Positions 1 through 8,826 of a DNA stretch of 64,000 nucleotides are shown here, one piece after another. Below the pieces are notes generated by a model. It made no database searches and had not been told where the DNA came from. It saw nothing but the letters and a program-made list of their open reading frames with translations. Source of the DNA: Paraburkholderia phosphatilytica (GTDB lineage: Bacteria > Pseudomonadota > Gammaproteobacteria > Burkholderiales > Burkholderiaceae); contig NZ_QQOA01000001.1 in assembly GCF_003443895.1 (NCBI RefSeq), forward strand, positions 1 through 64,000, given 5' to 3'. Both the position numbers and the translations under genes were made by a program. The first letter of the stretch is position 1. Each line of letters starts with the position of its first letter.

Positions 1-53
1 TGCATCGACAACAATTCTTCGCGCTCGGCTTCACTCAGATTCATTTTTCCCAT
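1..53 (-). CDS. 5' end of an unidentified minus-strand gene (truncated by window edge)
   Basis: An ATG at 53 opens a frame reading MGKMNLSEAEREELLSM before the window ends; a second in-frame ATG lies at 44. An AAAGG ribosome-binding sequence sits just upstream. The gene follows the EF-hand gene in the same direction, so the two may be co-transcribed. Too little is visible to name a family. An acidic N-terminus of this kind occurs in sigma or anti-sigma factors among many others, so no function is assigned. Confidence 0.5.
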   Translation of the reverse strand, partial: MGKMNLSEAEREELLSM

Positions 54-105
54 GCACCTTTAGATCAGTGCAATTTCATTGGTTCAACGGACTAGCCGCG
101 GCGTG

Positions 106-510
106 TCATTGGCGCTGCTGCTGTTGCAGATACTGCCGCACGTCGCTCATCGACACGCGCCCGGTATGCGCGCTGTCGATCTGGTCGAAGTGCTTCGCGA
201 TGAAGCCAAGGCCATTGGTCTGCGCCTGCGCCTTCGTAATCGTCGCACCATTGCTCAGCACGGAATTGCCGCCCATGCGCGCTTCGATCCGTTGTTGCGC
301 CTGCTGCTGAAGCTGCGTGCCGGTGGACGGTGTTTCAGGCGCGGGCCGGTTGCTCGGGAAGAACGGGCCATCCACGCCGTGGCCGCCCTTCGGCAGCGTG
401 ACGGGCGCGACCGACTGGGTCGTCGCGGCATGCGCGGCACCGATCGAGCCGATCGCACTGAGAACGAACAGCGGCAGGACGATGCGCCGCAGCATATCGA
501 TTGGAGACAT
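106..510 (-). CDS. Secreted EF-hand domain protein
   Basis: A 134-residue protein with a clear Sec signal peptide (LRRIVLPLFVLSAIGSIGAA, cleavage probably after AHA near residue 29). The middle is low in complexity (Gln/Pro/Thr-rich). The C-terminus, FDQIDSAHTGRVSMSDVRQY, fits an EF-hand helix-loop-helix. The loop keeps Asp at position 1, Thr at 5, Gly at 6 and Asp at 12, but has Ala at position 3, so calcium binding may be weak. Start choice: the ATG at 510 has GGCGAG five bases upstream, whereas the GTG at 516 leaves no room for a ribosome-binding site. Likely periplasmic or exported; precise role unknown. Confidence 0.75.
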   Translation of the reverse strand: MSPIDMLRRIVLPLFVLSAIGSIGAAHAATTQSVAPVTLPKGGHGVDGPFFPSNRPAPETPSTGTQLQQQAQQRIEARMGGNSVLSNGATITKAQAQTNGLGFIAKHFDQIDSAHTGRVSMSDVRQYLQQQQRQ

Positions 511-614
511 GATCACTCGCCATAATGAGTTGAGCAGGTGGCCCCCGCTTCACGGGGACCCGTCGGGCCCGTCGGTTCGATACGACACCAGACGAAGCCC
601 GGTTTCTCTCGAGC

Positions 615-1969
615 TTACTGCGTCGCCGCGACCTGCGTGGAGGTCGGCGTGCCCGCGGGGCTTTCATCCCGCCACGGCGGCGGCAACGTCCACAGCGACA
701 GCGCGAACGGCACCGGCTGGCCAGCGTAGTAGTCGACCAGATCGGCCTTCATCTGCGGCCGCGCCACATCGTCCAGATAGATCATGTGGCCGCCCTGGAA
801 GAAGTTCACCTGCAGGTTCGGATTCAGGCCGGGCACCGTTTGCAGCCGCGCAAGCTGTTTTTCGGTGTTGAAGAACGGCGTGGCAAGATCGTGGAAGCCG
901 TTTTCCGACAGCACCCTTCAGTTGCGGATTGAGCGTGAGCGCGCCGACCAGGTCAGGCAACGTATCCGGCAGCGGCTGACCGTCGTGCGTGAAATTCCAC
1001 ACCTCGATGACCTCGGCGTAGCCCGGGAAGTAGCCCGCCAGCGTATCCGTATCGAGCTGCAAACCCAGCGGTCGAATCGGTGATCGCCGTGGCCTCGATC
1101 GCGTCGGCGAAGTAGTTCAGGATCGACGACTGCAGCACGATGCCGGTCAAGTGCACGCCGGCGGATTCCAGCGCGAGCGCGAGCATGTCGGTGCGCGGCG
1201 TGCCGTACGATTCGCCGTACAGGTAGATCGGCGAGCTGCTGCGATTGTTGACCGTCAGATAACGCTCGACGAAGTCGCGCATCACGTTGACGTCCGGATC
1301 GCAGCCCCAGAACGTCTGGTTCGTGTTCGGCAGGATCGCTTCCGAAAGGCCGGTGCCGGGCGGATCGATATAGACGAGATCCGTGGTGTCGATCAGGCTC
1401 TGGTCGTTATTGACGATCGGGTAGTTCGGCCAGTTCGTGAGCAGCGGGTCGGGCGTCGCGACACGCGTCGGCGCAAACGAACCGAGCCGCAGCCAGATCG
1501 ACGACGAACCCGGGCCGCCGTTGTAGATGAACGTCACCGGCCGCGGCTGACCGTTCGTGCTCGGCGCCGTGTAGGCGACGTACGACATTGTGGCCTCAGG
1601 ATTGCCGCTCGCATCCTGTGCCGTGAGGTGTCCCGTAGTCGTGGTGTAGTTGACTGTCGTTCTGCCCGATGTCCACTGGTAGTGCATCACCGCGGCATTC
1701 TCGTTGACCTGCGATGCCGCGAGGCCATCGGTGGCGTTCGGCGAATAGGCGACGAGGTCGACGTACGGCTGGTTGGCCGTCTGCGGCTGCGCGTTGGCCT
1801 GCCTGCTTACGTTCGCCTGACTCATCGCGCTGGTTGCCGTGGACGCGGAACCGCCATCGCCGCCGCCGCATCCGGCGACCACCAGCATGCCGGCGATCAA
1901 CGCGCACGGTCCGGCCAGCCTGCCGCGACGCTGCCGGCGGATACCGCATGAACTACGGTCTGGTTTCAT
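615..1969 (-). pseudogene. S10 serine-carboxypeptidase-like lipoprotein, broken by two frameshifts
   Basis: The frame from ATG 1969 encodes a lipoprotein signal with lipobox VAGC (Cys34), then S10-family motifs: an oxyanion-hole segment (FIYNGGPGSSS) and the nucleophile motif YGESYG. The frame is lost near 1062 and again near 915. Removing one T from a TTT run and one G from a GGG run restores a continuous product ending in the catalytic Asp region (LSENGFHDLATPFF) and His region (FFQGGHMIYLDD), stop at 615. The reconstructed product of about 450 residues looks shorter than I expect for bacterial S10 homologues, with sequence apparently missing between nucleophile and Asp regions. It is either a decaying gene or contains two homopolymer sequencing errors. 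Confidence 0.75.
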
Positions 1970-2960
1970 TTCAGTCCCTGTGATTGGTGAGATACCGCAA
2001 CACGAGGGCCGCGTTCGCCGAGGGCACGGGGAAATCAGACAGCACGTGCGGAACTCGTCGGCACACAGCGGCTGACATTCGACGTTTGACTGGTTCTCTT
2101 GCAGCAGCCTGACTCAAGCTGTTCTGCCTGATCGTTTTTGATAAACAGTACTAAATACCACCGCATGATGAGCGCCGGTAAGTTGTACGGTTGTCATTCG
2201 ATCGCCGCCGAGGAAAGATTTGGTAATGCGTGGCGGCAGAGGAAAAATAGGATTCCCCCCAGGCTTTGTCAAGCCACAGAATTCGTAGCGATGCCCGTTG
2301 GATCGACGTGCCCGAAACGCACCATGGCAGCGGTATGCCGGCTGGTTCGGCGCATGTCGGCAAGTGCCCGAAAACACGTTCGCGTGCCTGCACATCGCTT
2401 CGCGTGCCAGCTTCGTGTGCGCCGCACCAAAACTTCGTGATGAACATCCCCGCAGTCGAAGTCATTCGGATCGATATCTCGACACCGACCGCATGATCGT
2501 GAGGTCTTGAATATCGATACGTTATCCGAATCAATATCCGGTTAACATCCAGCAGATTTTCTGCCTGTACTTCGAACCGGATTTTCTGTTCCGCTCCAGG
2601 AACGGCCTGCGTCGCCCACTCATTTCCTCCACCTTTGCTGCCACCCGCGTCGCACGATTCCCCAGCTGTGGCTTCCCCGCATTGCAAAGTTCTTAATCGG
2701 CTATCGAATAAAGTTATCAGCGAATGCGCCGGCGCGAGCGGTCGGTCGCGCACGCGTAGCCCACCCGACGCTCGTCGCGCCTTGCCAGACGGGCCGCGCC
2801 GCGATATCGCCCGACACGGGACCACCACCGCCCAGGCATTTTCCGCACGCCCGCCCCTCTTATTCTCTGGTTAACCCGCCCATTTCAATTTACGCATGCC
2901 CTGCGTATCGTTCGAGTCAACCGAAGCCGGTTGAACAGATTCTTATATGAGGAGACGGAC
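1970..2960. other. Gene-free region of about 1 kb
   Basis: No frame here has convincing coding character. The longest, on the minus strand at 2151-2828, has no ribosome-binding site or recognisable motif and a composition unlike a real protein. Base composition is more AT-rich than the neighbouring genes around 2450-2560 and 2690-2720. The region separates the S10 pseudogene and the YagU-like gene, which point away from each other, so it should hold both promoters. It contains the inverted repeat at 2464-2531. Confidence 0.6.
2464..2531. repeat. Composite inverted repeat in gene-free DNA
   Basis: Left half: ATTCGGAT (2464-2471) overlapping ATCGATAT (2470-2477). Right half: ATATCGAT (2511-2518) and ATCCGAAT (2524-2531). 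Both 8-bp pairs are perfect inverted matches nested about one centre, but their internal spacing differs by several bases. This could be a binding site for a dimeric regulator or the remnant of a mobile-element end. There is no T-run to suggest a terminator. Confidence 0.5.
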
Positions 2961-3506
2961 ATGGGTGGGAATGCGACTGCCAGGGGACACGAAATCGATC
3001 ACGGACAGGTAGCGGGCGCGGCCGACAAGCCCGGCACGCGCGCCATCATTCGCGCCGGCATCATCGGCGGCCTGACCGGTGCGGTCATCATCTGGATCTA
3101 CGAGGCGCTGATCTGGGTCGGCGCGCAACATCTGATGCCGCTGGCCGGCATTCCGCGCAACGCGACGGGTCTCGTGTTCGGCAAAGCGTTTCAGGAAGCG
3201 ATCGGCATCTGGGCATACGTGCTCGGCACGGTTATTCACTTCTTCTTCGCGTCCGCGTGGGGCATTCTCTTCGCCGCGATCTGGCCGTACTTCCGTCGCC
3301 GCGGCTACGAAGCCACGTTCGTCGCGCTGTTCTACGCGATCTTCGCGTGGATCGTGATGCACGTGGCCATTTCGATCGCAGGGGACAATCACCCGAACTA
3401 CTACGATCCGGCCGTGATCATCGGCGGTTTCATGTCGCACTTCTGCTTTACCGTTCCGCTCGCGCTGACCATCAAGCGTCTGCTCGCGTCGAACCCGCAG
3501 CGTTGA
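2961..3506 (+). CDS. YagU-like (DUF1440-type) inner-membrane protein
   Basis: A 181-residue integral membrane protein with about four hydrophobic segments (roughly residues 30-55, 75-105, 118-142 and 150-172). The layout resembles E. coli YagU: an initial membrane helix, an acidic/aromatic loop, then G-x-x-x-H in a helix (GTVIHFFFASAWG), a YEATFVALFYAIFAWIVMH segment and a final G-x-x-x-H-x-x-F. The start at ATG 2961 is favoured by GAGGAG seven bases upstream; the TTG at 2931 has none. YagU is linked to acid tolerance in E. coli; whether that holds here is unknown. It stands alone, 50 bp before the porin. Confidence 0.65.
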   Translation: MGGNATARGHEIDHGQVAGAADKPGTRAIIRAGIIGGLTGAVIIWIYEALIWVGAQHLMPLAGIPRNATGLVFGKAFQEAIGIWAYVLGTVIHFFFASAWGILFAAIWPYFRRRGYEATFVALFYAIFAWIVMHVAISIAGDNHPNYYDPAVIIGGFMSHFCFTVPLALTIKRLLASNPQR

Positions 3507-3560
3507 GCCATACGATTCGCATCATTCAATAAATCAGCCGATCAGACCAAGGGGACCGTG

Positions 3561-4682
3561 GTGAAGAAGCGAACTATAGGATTACTAACAGCATCCGTAC
3601 TTGGCGCGGGCCTTTCGACCGCGGCGCACGCGCAGTCGTCCGTCACGCTGTACGGCGTGCTCGACATGTTCGGCGGCTATCAGAATGCCAAGGTCAGCGG
3701 CAAGAACACGTCGCTCGTCACGCTCGGCAACAACGGCGAAATGACGAGCCGCTGGGGCCTTCGCGGCACGGAAGACCTGGGTGGCGGTTACCACGCGAAC
3801 TTTCAGCTGGAGAACGGTTTCGATCCGGGTACGGGCAGCGTGCAGAACTCCTATCGCTTCTTCGATCGCCAGGCCTGGGTGGGTGTCAGCGGCCCGTACG
3901 GCGAATTGCGCTTCGGGCGGCAGAACACGCCGATGTTCGCGTGGAGCGGCAATCTCGACGCGTTCAGTGCGGCGACCTACGCATCCGGCTACAACGGCTT
4001 CGCGAACTGGCAGGCGCGGGTCGACAACGACATCAGCTACCAGTCGCCGAAGTTCGCGGGCACGCAGGCCGAGCTGCACTACTCCGTCGGCGGGAAGGCG
4101 GGCACGCTCGCGGGCAATGCGGTGTACCAGGCCGCGGTGCAGAGCAAGCAGGGCCCGGTGTACATGGCGTTCGCGTACCTGAACGCCGCGAACGCGACGG
4201 CAACGAACCGCGTGCAGGAAGTCATGGCCGGCGCCAACGTCGACTACGGTCTCGGCAAGGTTTACTTCGGCTACTTCAGGGCCAACGACGTGATCTCGTC
4301 CACCACCGGCAACGCATTGAGCAACCCTGCCGGCAAGTACGACCCGAGCGTCGGCGTCGTCGGCAACACGGCCGGCAACTGGCACAGCACGTTCTCGCTG
4401 TCGGCGGACTTCCGCTTCAACCCGTTCCTGAGCGTCGGCGCGGGTTATGCCTACACGAAGGACAGCTCGGCGCTCGGCAACGACGCGGGTGAATTCGGCG
4501 CGATCGTGAACTACGACCTGTCGAAGGCCACGCGCATCTACGCGACGGTCGCGGATCTGAAGAATTACCACGGCGCGGCGTTCAAGCTGGTCGGCGCGAG
4601 CATCACGTCCGGCACGTATCTGACGCCCGGCGCGGGACAAAGCGAGTTTGGCGCGCAGATCGGATTCCGGCATCTGTTCTGA
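3561..4682 (+). CDS. Gram-negative porin (Burkholderia general porin family)
   Basis: A 373-residue outer-membrane beta-barrel precursor. The signal peptide ends at AHA before QSSVTLYGVLD, the characteristic first strand of this family. Strand-like alternation, a GxLxFGRQNTP motif and a closing GFRHLF with terminal Phe (needed for barrel assembly) are all present. Start: AAGGGGA at 3549-3555 favours GTG 3561 (product begins MKKRT); GTG 3558 is also possible. It probably forms a trimeric diffusion channel. It precedes an aromatic-acid MFS transporter and ligJ/ligK in the same direction, so it may supply the outer-membrane step for those substrates, although a terminator lies between. Confidence 0.9.
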   Translation: MKKRTIGLLTASVLGAGLSTAAHAQSSVTLYGVLDMFGGYQNAKVSGKNTSLVTLGNNGEMTSRWGLRGTEDLGGGYHANFQLENGFDPGTGSVQNSYRFFDRQAWVGVSGPYGELRFGRQNTPMFAWSGNLDAFSAATYASGYNGFANWQARVDNDISYQSPKFAGTQAELHYSVGGKAGTLAGNAVYQAAVQSKQGPVYMAFAYLNAANATATNRVQEVMAGANVDYGLGKVYFGYFRANDVISSTTGNALSNPAGKYDPSVGVVGNTAGNWHSTFSLSADFRFNPFLSVGAGYAYTKDSSALGNDAGEFGAIVNYDLSKATRIYATVADLKNYHGAAFKLVGASITSGTYLTPGAGQSEFGAQIGFRHLF

Positions 4683-4697
4683 CGTCGCCACATGGAC

Positions 4698-4740
4698 CGC
4701 AACGCCGCCCGCCGCAGCATGGACGGGCCGCGTTGCGTTT
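4698..4740 (+). terminator. Rho-independent-type terminator after the porin gene
   Basis: Inverted repeat CGCAACGC (4698-4705) with GCGTTGCG (4730-4737). It extends inward through GCCCG/CGGGC pairing after a one-base mismatch and is followed by a short TTT. It lies just after the porin stop and before the MFS gene, so the latter needs its own promoter in 4741-4815. Confidence 0.6.
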
Positions 4741-4825
4741 GCAGTTCTGGAGCACGATCCGCCTCCCCGAGGATGCGAGCGGCGTGGCCACATAACAGGT
4801 TGTACGAAGTGCAAGGAGATAGCGA

Positions 4826-6175
4826 ATGACATCTGGACAAACAGTAGACATCAAGACGTTTATCGACGAAAGGAAGATCTCCGCGTACCAGTGGTTGCTG
4901 GTCGCGCTGTGCTTTCTGATCGTCACGGCGGACGGTATGGACGTCGCGATCATGGGCTTCGTCGCACCGCCCATCCTGCATGAATGGAGCATCTCGCGCC
5001 CCGCGTTCGGCCTCGTCATGAGTTCCGCTCCGGTGGGTCTCGTGATCGGCGCACTGCTCGCGGGTCCGTCGTCCGACCGGTTCGGCCGCAAGGCGGTGCT
5101 GATCGCCTCCGTGTTCGTGTTCGGCGTCTTCACGATCGCGACGGCCTTCACGAACACGCCGCAATCGATGGCGTTGCTGCGCCTCCTGACCGGCATCGGT
5201 CTCGGCGCCGCGATGCCGAACAGCACGACGCTACTGTCCGAATACTCGCCGCAACGCAAGCGCGCCTTACTGATCACGATCATGTTCACCGGCTTCAATC
5301 TGGGCTCGGCGTTGATCGGTTTTGTCGCGGGCTGGTTGATTCCGCAGTTCGGCTGGCGTTCGGTGCTGCTGTTCGGCGGCACGATGCCGCTCGTGCTGAT
5401 TCCGCTGTATCTGTGGCTGCTGCCCGAATCCGCGCGGCTCTTCGCCGTGCGCGGCGAACCCTCGCAGCGCATCGCGAAGGTGCTCAACCGCGTGTGCGAC
5501 GCGAACTTCACCGGCGACGAACGCTTCGTGTCCACCGAGCCGCAACTGCCGACGCGCAAGCCGATCGGCATCCTGTTCTCGCACGGCTACGGCTTCATGA
5601 CGGTGCTGCTCTGGGTCACCTACTTCATGGGTCTGCTCGTGATCTATCTGCTGACCGGCTGGCTGCCCACGCTGATCAAGGACGCGGGCCTGACCGTCAC
5701 GGTGGCCGCGAACGTCACGGCGATGTTCCAGATCGGCGGAACGATCGGCGCCGTCGTGGTAGGCTGGCTGATGGACAAGGCGCGCCCCGCGCCGGTGATC
5801 AGCGCCGCGTATATCGGCGGCGGCCTGTGCGTGATCGTGCTCGGTTCCGTCGGCGCGCTGTCGTCGTCGCTCGCGCTGCTCGTGTTCCTCGCGGGCTTCT
5901 GCATGAGCGGTGCGCAAACGGGCCTCAACGCGTTCGCACCGGGACGCTATCCGACGGTGGCGCGCGCCACGGGCGTAAGCTGGATGCTCGGCATGGGCCG
6001 CTTCGGCAGCATCTTCGGTTCGGCCATCGGCGGCGCGCTGCTCGGCCTCGGCTGGACCTTCGGCTCGATCCTCGCGATGCTGGCCATTCCCGCCACCCTC
6101 GCCGCAATCGCAATCCTGCTCGCGCAACGCACGAGCACTGCAGTCGCAAACGCAACGCCGAGCACGGCACATTGA
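4826..6175 (+). CDS. MFS transporter, aromatic acid:H+ symporter (AAHS) type
   Basis: A 449-residue 12-TM transporter. Residues 36-39 (DGMD) in TM1 carry the acidic pair typical of PcaK-like aromatic-acid/H+ symporters. The loop between TM2 and TM3 has the MFS signature GPSSDRFGRKA (about residues 80-90). AAGGAGA precedes the ATG at 4826. The next genes are ligJ and ligK, so the likely substrate is a hydroxybenzoate such as gallate or protocatechuate, comparable in role to Pseudomonas GalT or PcaK. It acts in the inner membrane. Assignment to the AAHS family is firm; the substrate is inferred from context. Confidence 0.85.
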   Translation: MTSGQTVDIKTFIDERKISAYQWLLVALCFLIVTADGMDVAIMGFVAPPILHEWSISRPAFGLVMSSAPVGLVIGALLAGPSSDRFGRKAVLIASVFVFGVFTIATAFTNTPQSMALLRLLTGIGLGAAMPNSTTLLSEYSPQRKRALLITIMFTGFNLGSALIGFVAGWLIPQFGWRSVLLFGGTMPLVLIPLYLWLLPESARLFAVRGEPSQRIAKVLNRVCDANFTGDERFVSTEPQLPTRKPIGILFSHGYGFMTVLLWVTYFMGLLVIYLLTGWLPTLIKDAGLTVTVAANVTAMFQIGGTIGAVVVGWLMDKARPAPVISAAYIGGGLCVIVLGSVGALSSSLALLVFLAGFCMSGAQTGLNAFAPGRYPTVARATGVSWMLGMGRFGSIFGSAIGGALLGLGWTFGSILAMLAIPATLAAIAILLAQRTSTAVANATPSTAH

Positions 6176-6271
6176 GGGAACGCGCAGCCCATATCGCGGT
6201 CGAGGTTCGATCGCGATACGGGCGGCCTGGCCGGCGCCTGCCGGCATGATGACGATTCCCCGGGAGCAAGC

Positions 6272-7297
6272 ATGATCATCGACATCCACGGTCACTACAC
6301 GACCGCGCCTAAAGCGCTGGAAGCCTGGCGCAACCGCCAGATCGCCGGCATCAAGAACCCATCCGAAATGCCCAAAGCGTCGGAGCTGCACATCAGCGAC
6401 GACGAACTGCGCGAATCCATCGAAACCAACCAGCTGCGCCTGATGCGCGAGCGCGGTCTCGACCTCACGGTCTTCAGTCCGCGCGCGAGCTTCATGGCGC
6501 ACCATATCGGCAACTTCGACGTGTCCAGCACATGGGCCGCGATCTGCAACGAACTCTGTCATCGCGTGAGCCAGCTGTTCCCCGAGCATTTCGTGCCGGC
6601 CGCGATGCTGCCGCAAAGCCCGGGCGTCGATATCGCGACGTGCATTCCGGAGCTCGTCAAATGCGTCGAGCAATACGGCAACGTCGCGATCAACCTGAAT
6701 CCGGATCCGTCGGGCGGCCACTGGACGAGCCCGCCGCTGTCCGACCGCTCCTGGTATCCGATCTACGAGAAGATGGTCGAATACGACATTCCGGCCATGA
6801 TTCACGTGAGCACCAGCTGCAACGCGTGCTTCCACACCACGGGCGCGCACTATCTGAACGCTGACACCACGGCGTTCATGCAGTGCCTCACGTCCGATCT
6901 GTTCCGCGATTTCCCGACGCTGCGCTTCGTGATTCCGCACGGCGGCGGCGCGGTGCCGTACCACTGGGGACGCTTCCGCGGTCTCGCGCAGGAGCTGAAG
7001 CGCCCGCTGCTCGAAGAGCATCTGCTGAAGAACATCTTCTTCGACACCTGCGTGTATCACCAGCCCGGCATCGACCTGCTCACGCGCGTGATTCCGCTCG
7101 ACAACATCCTGTTCGCGAGCGAAATGATCGGCGCGGTGCGCGGCATCGATCCGCAGACGGGCCACTACTTCGACGACACGAAACGCTACGTCGAAGCCGC
7201 GCAGATCGAACCCGAAGCGCGCTACCGGATTTACGAAGGCAACGCACGGCGCGTGTACCCGCGCCTCGATGCAGCACTGCAAGCACAAGGACGTTGA
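6272..7297 (+). CDS. ligJ: 4-oxalomesaconate hydratase LigJ (amidohydrolase superfamily)
   Basis: A 341-residue protein, the family length, closely resembling Sphingobium LigJ as I recall it. LigJ hydrates 4-oxalomesaconate (2-keto-4-carboxy-3-hexenedioate) to 4-carboxy-4-hydroxy-2-oxoadipate in protocatechuate 4,5-cleavage and gallate breakdown. The Zn ligands known for LigJ are all at the expected positions: His6 and His8 (DIHGH), His178 (AMIHVS) and Glu284 (FASEMIG). His223 (IPHGGG) is also kept. Cytosolic. It lies 96 bp after the MFS gene with GGGAGCA before its ATG, and 2 bp before ligK, so the two are translationally close. A paralogue sits at 53467-54492. Confidence 0.93.
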   Translation: MIIDIHGHYTTAPKALEAWRNRQIAGIKNPSEMPKASELHISDDELRESIETNQLRLMRERGLDLTVFSPRASFMAHHIGNFDVSSTWAAICNELCHRVSQLFPEHFVPAAMLPQSPGVDIATCIPELVKCVEQYGNVAINLNPDPSGGHWTSPPLSDRSWYPIYEKMVEYDIPAMIHVSTSCNACFHTTGAHYLNADTTAFMQCLTSDLFRDFPTLRFVIPHGGGAVPYHWGRFRGLAQELKRPLLEEHLLKNIFFDTCVYHQPGIDLLTRVIPLDNILFASEMIGAVRGIDPQTGHYFDDTKRYVEAAQIEPEARYRIYEGNARRVYPRLDAALQAQGR

Positions 7298-7299
7298 TC

Positions 7300-7983
7300 A
7301 TGTATGAACTCGGAGTCGTTTATCGCACCATCCAGCGGGCCGATGGCGAAATCGCGGCAAAGCTCGGCGCATTCGGCGCGGCCACCGTGCACGAAGCCAT
7401 GGGACGCACCGGCCTGATGAAGCCCTACGTGCGGCCGATCTACACCGGCGCGCAGGCCGCCGGCACCGCCGTCACCGTGTTGCTGCAACCCGGCGACAAC
7501 TGGATGCTGCACGTCGCCGCGGAACAGATTCGCCCCGGCGACCTCGTGGTCGCCGCCGTCACCGCCGACTGCACCGACGGCTACTTCGGCGATCTGCTCG
7601 CCACCAGCTTCAAGGCGCGTGGCGCGCAAGGGCTGATCATCGACGCCGGCGTGCGCGACGTGCGCGTGCTCACTGAAATGGGCTTCCCGGTGTGGAGCAA
7701 GGCGATTTCGGCGAAGGGCACCGTCAAGGCGACGCTTGGCTCGGTCAACGTGCCGGTGGTCTGCGCAGGCGCACTCGTGACGCCCGGCGACATCGTCGTG
7801 GCCGACGACGACGGCGTGGTGGTCGTGCCCGCCGCGCGTGCGCAAAAAACGCTCGAAAGCGCCGCCGCGCGCGAAGCGAACGAAGCCGGCAAGCGCGCGA
7901 AGCTTGCCTCCGGCGTACTCGGTCTCGACATGTACAGCATGCGCGAGCCGCTCGCGAACGCGGGTCTCCGCTACATCGACTGA
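7300..7983 (+). CDS. ligK: 4-carboxy-4-hydroxy-2-oxoadipate aldolase LigK (RraA-like fold)
   Basis: A 227-residue class II pyruvate aldolase of the HMG/CHA-aldolase (RraA-like) family. It cleaves 4-carboxy-4-hydroxy-2-oxoadipate to pyruvate and oxaloacetate, and many members also decarboxylate oxaloacetate. Visible family features: a [20 protein letters not shown] core and the GVRDV segment (Gly117, Arg119, Asp120) that binds pyruvate and metal. The ATG at 7300 lies two bases after the ligJ stop. The frame is open further upstream inside ligJ, but this is the only start consistent with the family length. Together with ligJ it completes the lower meta-cleavage pathway; the dioxygenase and tautomerase genes are not in the window. 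Confidence 0.92.
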   Translation: MYELGVVYRTIQRADGEIAAKLGAFGAATVHEAMGRTGLMKPYVRPIYTGAQAAGTAVTVLLQPGDNWMLHVAAEQIRPGDLVVAAVTADCTDGYFGDLLATSFKARGAQGLIIDAGVRDVRVLTEMGFPVWSKAISAKGTVKATLGSVNVPVVCAGALVTPGDIVVADDDGVVVVPAARAQKTLESAAAREANEAGKRAKLASGVLGLDMYSMREPLANAGLRYID

Positions 7984-8026
7984 ACGCGATCGCACCACCG
8001 CCCGACCGCACTACTTCAAGCACAGC

Positions 8027-8734
8027 ATGGAACCGCATCGTCACAACGCAGCAACGATCCGTGGCATCTCGTCGATGGCCACCCGGCACGTCCTCACGGA
8101 ACTGACCGGCAACTTCCAGGCGCAATCGGGTCAACCGGTTGCGATCGAATCGGTAGGCGGCGTCGACGCCGCGCGGCGCGTGAGTCACGGCGAACCGTTC
8201 GACTTCGTCGCGCTCGCGTCGGATGCGATCGACAAGCTCGCGGCCGCCGGTCATCTCGACGCGTCGACACGTGTCGACGTCGCGCGCTCCGGTGTCGCGA
8301 TCGCGATCAAGGCGGGCACTCCCCGGCCGGACGCGACGAGCGAAAACGGCGTGCGCGATGCGGTGCTGGCCGCACGCAGCATCGGTTATTCCACGGGCCC
8401 GAGCGGCGCGCATCTGACGCGTCTGTTCGAGCGCTGGGGCATCGCCGGAACGATCGCGCCACGCATCGTGCAGGCGCAGCCCGGCGTGCCGGTCGCCACG
8501 CTGATCGCGCGTGGCGAAGTGGAACTCGGTTTCCAGCAGCTGAGCGAACTCGTGAACATGCCGGGCATCGACATCGTCGGTCCATTGCCTGACGGCATCC
8601 AGCTGCTCACCGTGTTTTCCGCGGCACTCACGCACACGTCACAGCATGCCGACGCCGCGCGCGCGTTCCTCGCTTTTCTCGCGTCGACCGATACCGCGGC
8701 CGTGAAGCTCCGTCACGGCATGGAGCCCGCCTGA
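8027..8734 (+). CDS. Periplasmic-binding-protein-fold protein, ModA-like, without signal peptide
   Basis: About 235 residues with the layout of a type 2 solute-binding protein related to molybdate-binding ModA (COG0725-like). It shows strand-helix alternation, a ligand-loop motif STGPSGAHLTRLFERWGI and a C-terminal AARAFLAFLAS segment. Unlike transported ModA proteins it has no signal peptide or lipobox at either plausible start (ATG 8027 or ATG 8075), and no ABC permease or ATPase is nearby. It follows ligK by 43 bp, so it is probably in the same operon. It may be a cytosolic ligand sensor or an enzyme that has adopted the fold; function unproven. Confidence 0.7.
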   Translation: MEPHRHNAATIRGISSMATRHVLTELTGNFQAQSGQPVAIESVGGVDAARRVSHGEPFDFVALASDAIDKLAAAGHLDASTRVDVARSGVAIAIKAGTPRPDATSENGVRDAVLAARSIGYSTGPSGAHLTRLFERWGIAGTIAPRIVQAQPGVPVATLIARGEVELGFQQLSELVNMPGIDIVGPLPDGIQLLTVFSAALTHTSQHADAARAFLAFLASTDTAAVKLRHGMEPA

Positions 8735-8738
8735 AACG

Positions 8739-8767
8739 CAAAGCGGCAACTCAACGTTGCCGCTTTG
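8739..8767. terminator. Bidirectional terminator hairpin between convergent genes
   Basis: A perfect 12-bp stem: CAAAGCGGCAAC (8739-8750), loop TCAAC, GTTGCCGCTTTG (8756-8767). A-rich and T-rich stem ends give a short U-run in both directions. It sits between the convergent ligJK-operon end (8734) and the chemoreceptor gene end (8827). Confidence 0.85.
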
Positions 8768-8826
8768 TCTGGTCCTGTCCGAAGCATCGCTCGCCGGCAG
8801 TCACACCGGCGAGCTCACTCCCCGCG

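Noticed and set aside
2151..2828. A 225-codon minus-strand frame in the gene-free region
   Set aside because: No start signal, no recognisable domain, and composition changes abruptly along its length.
5267..7288. A 673-codon open frame on the minus strand opposite the MFS gene and ligJ
   Set aside because: It is Arg/His/Ala-rich with no family motifs and lies exactly antisense to two well-supported genes; such frames are expected in high-GC DNA.
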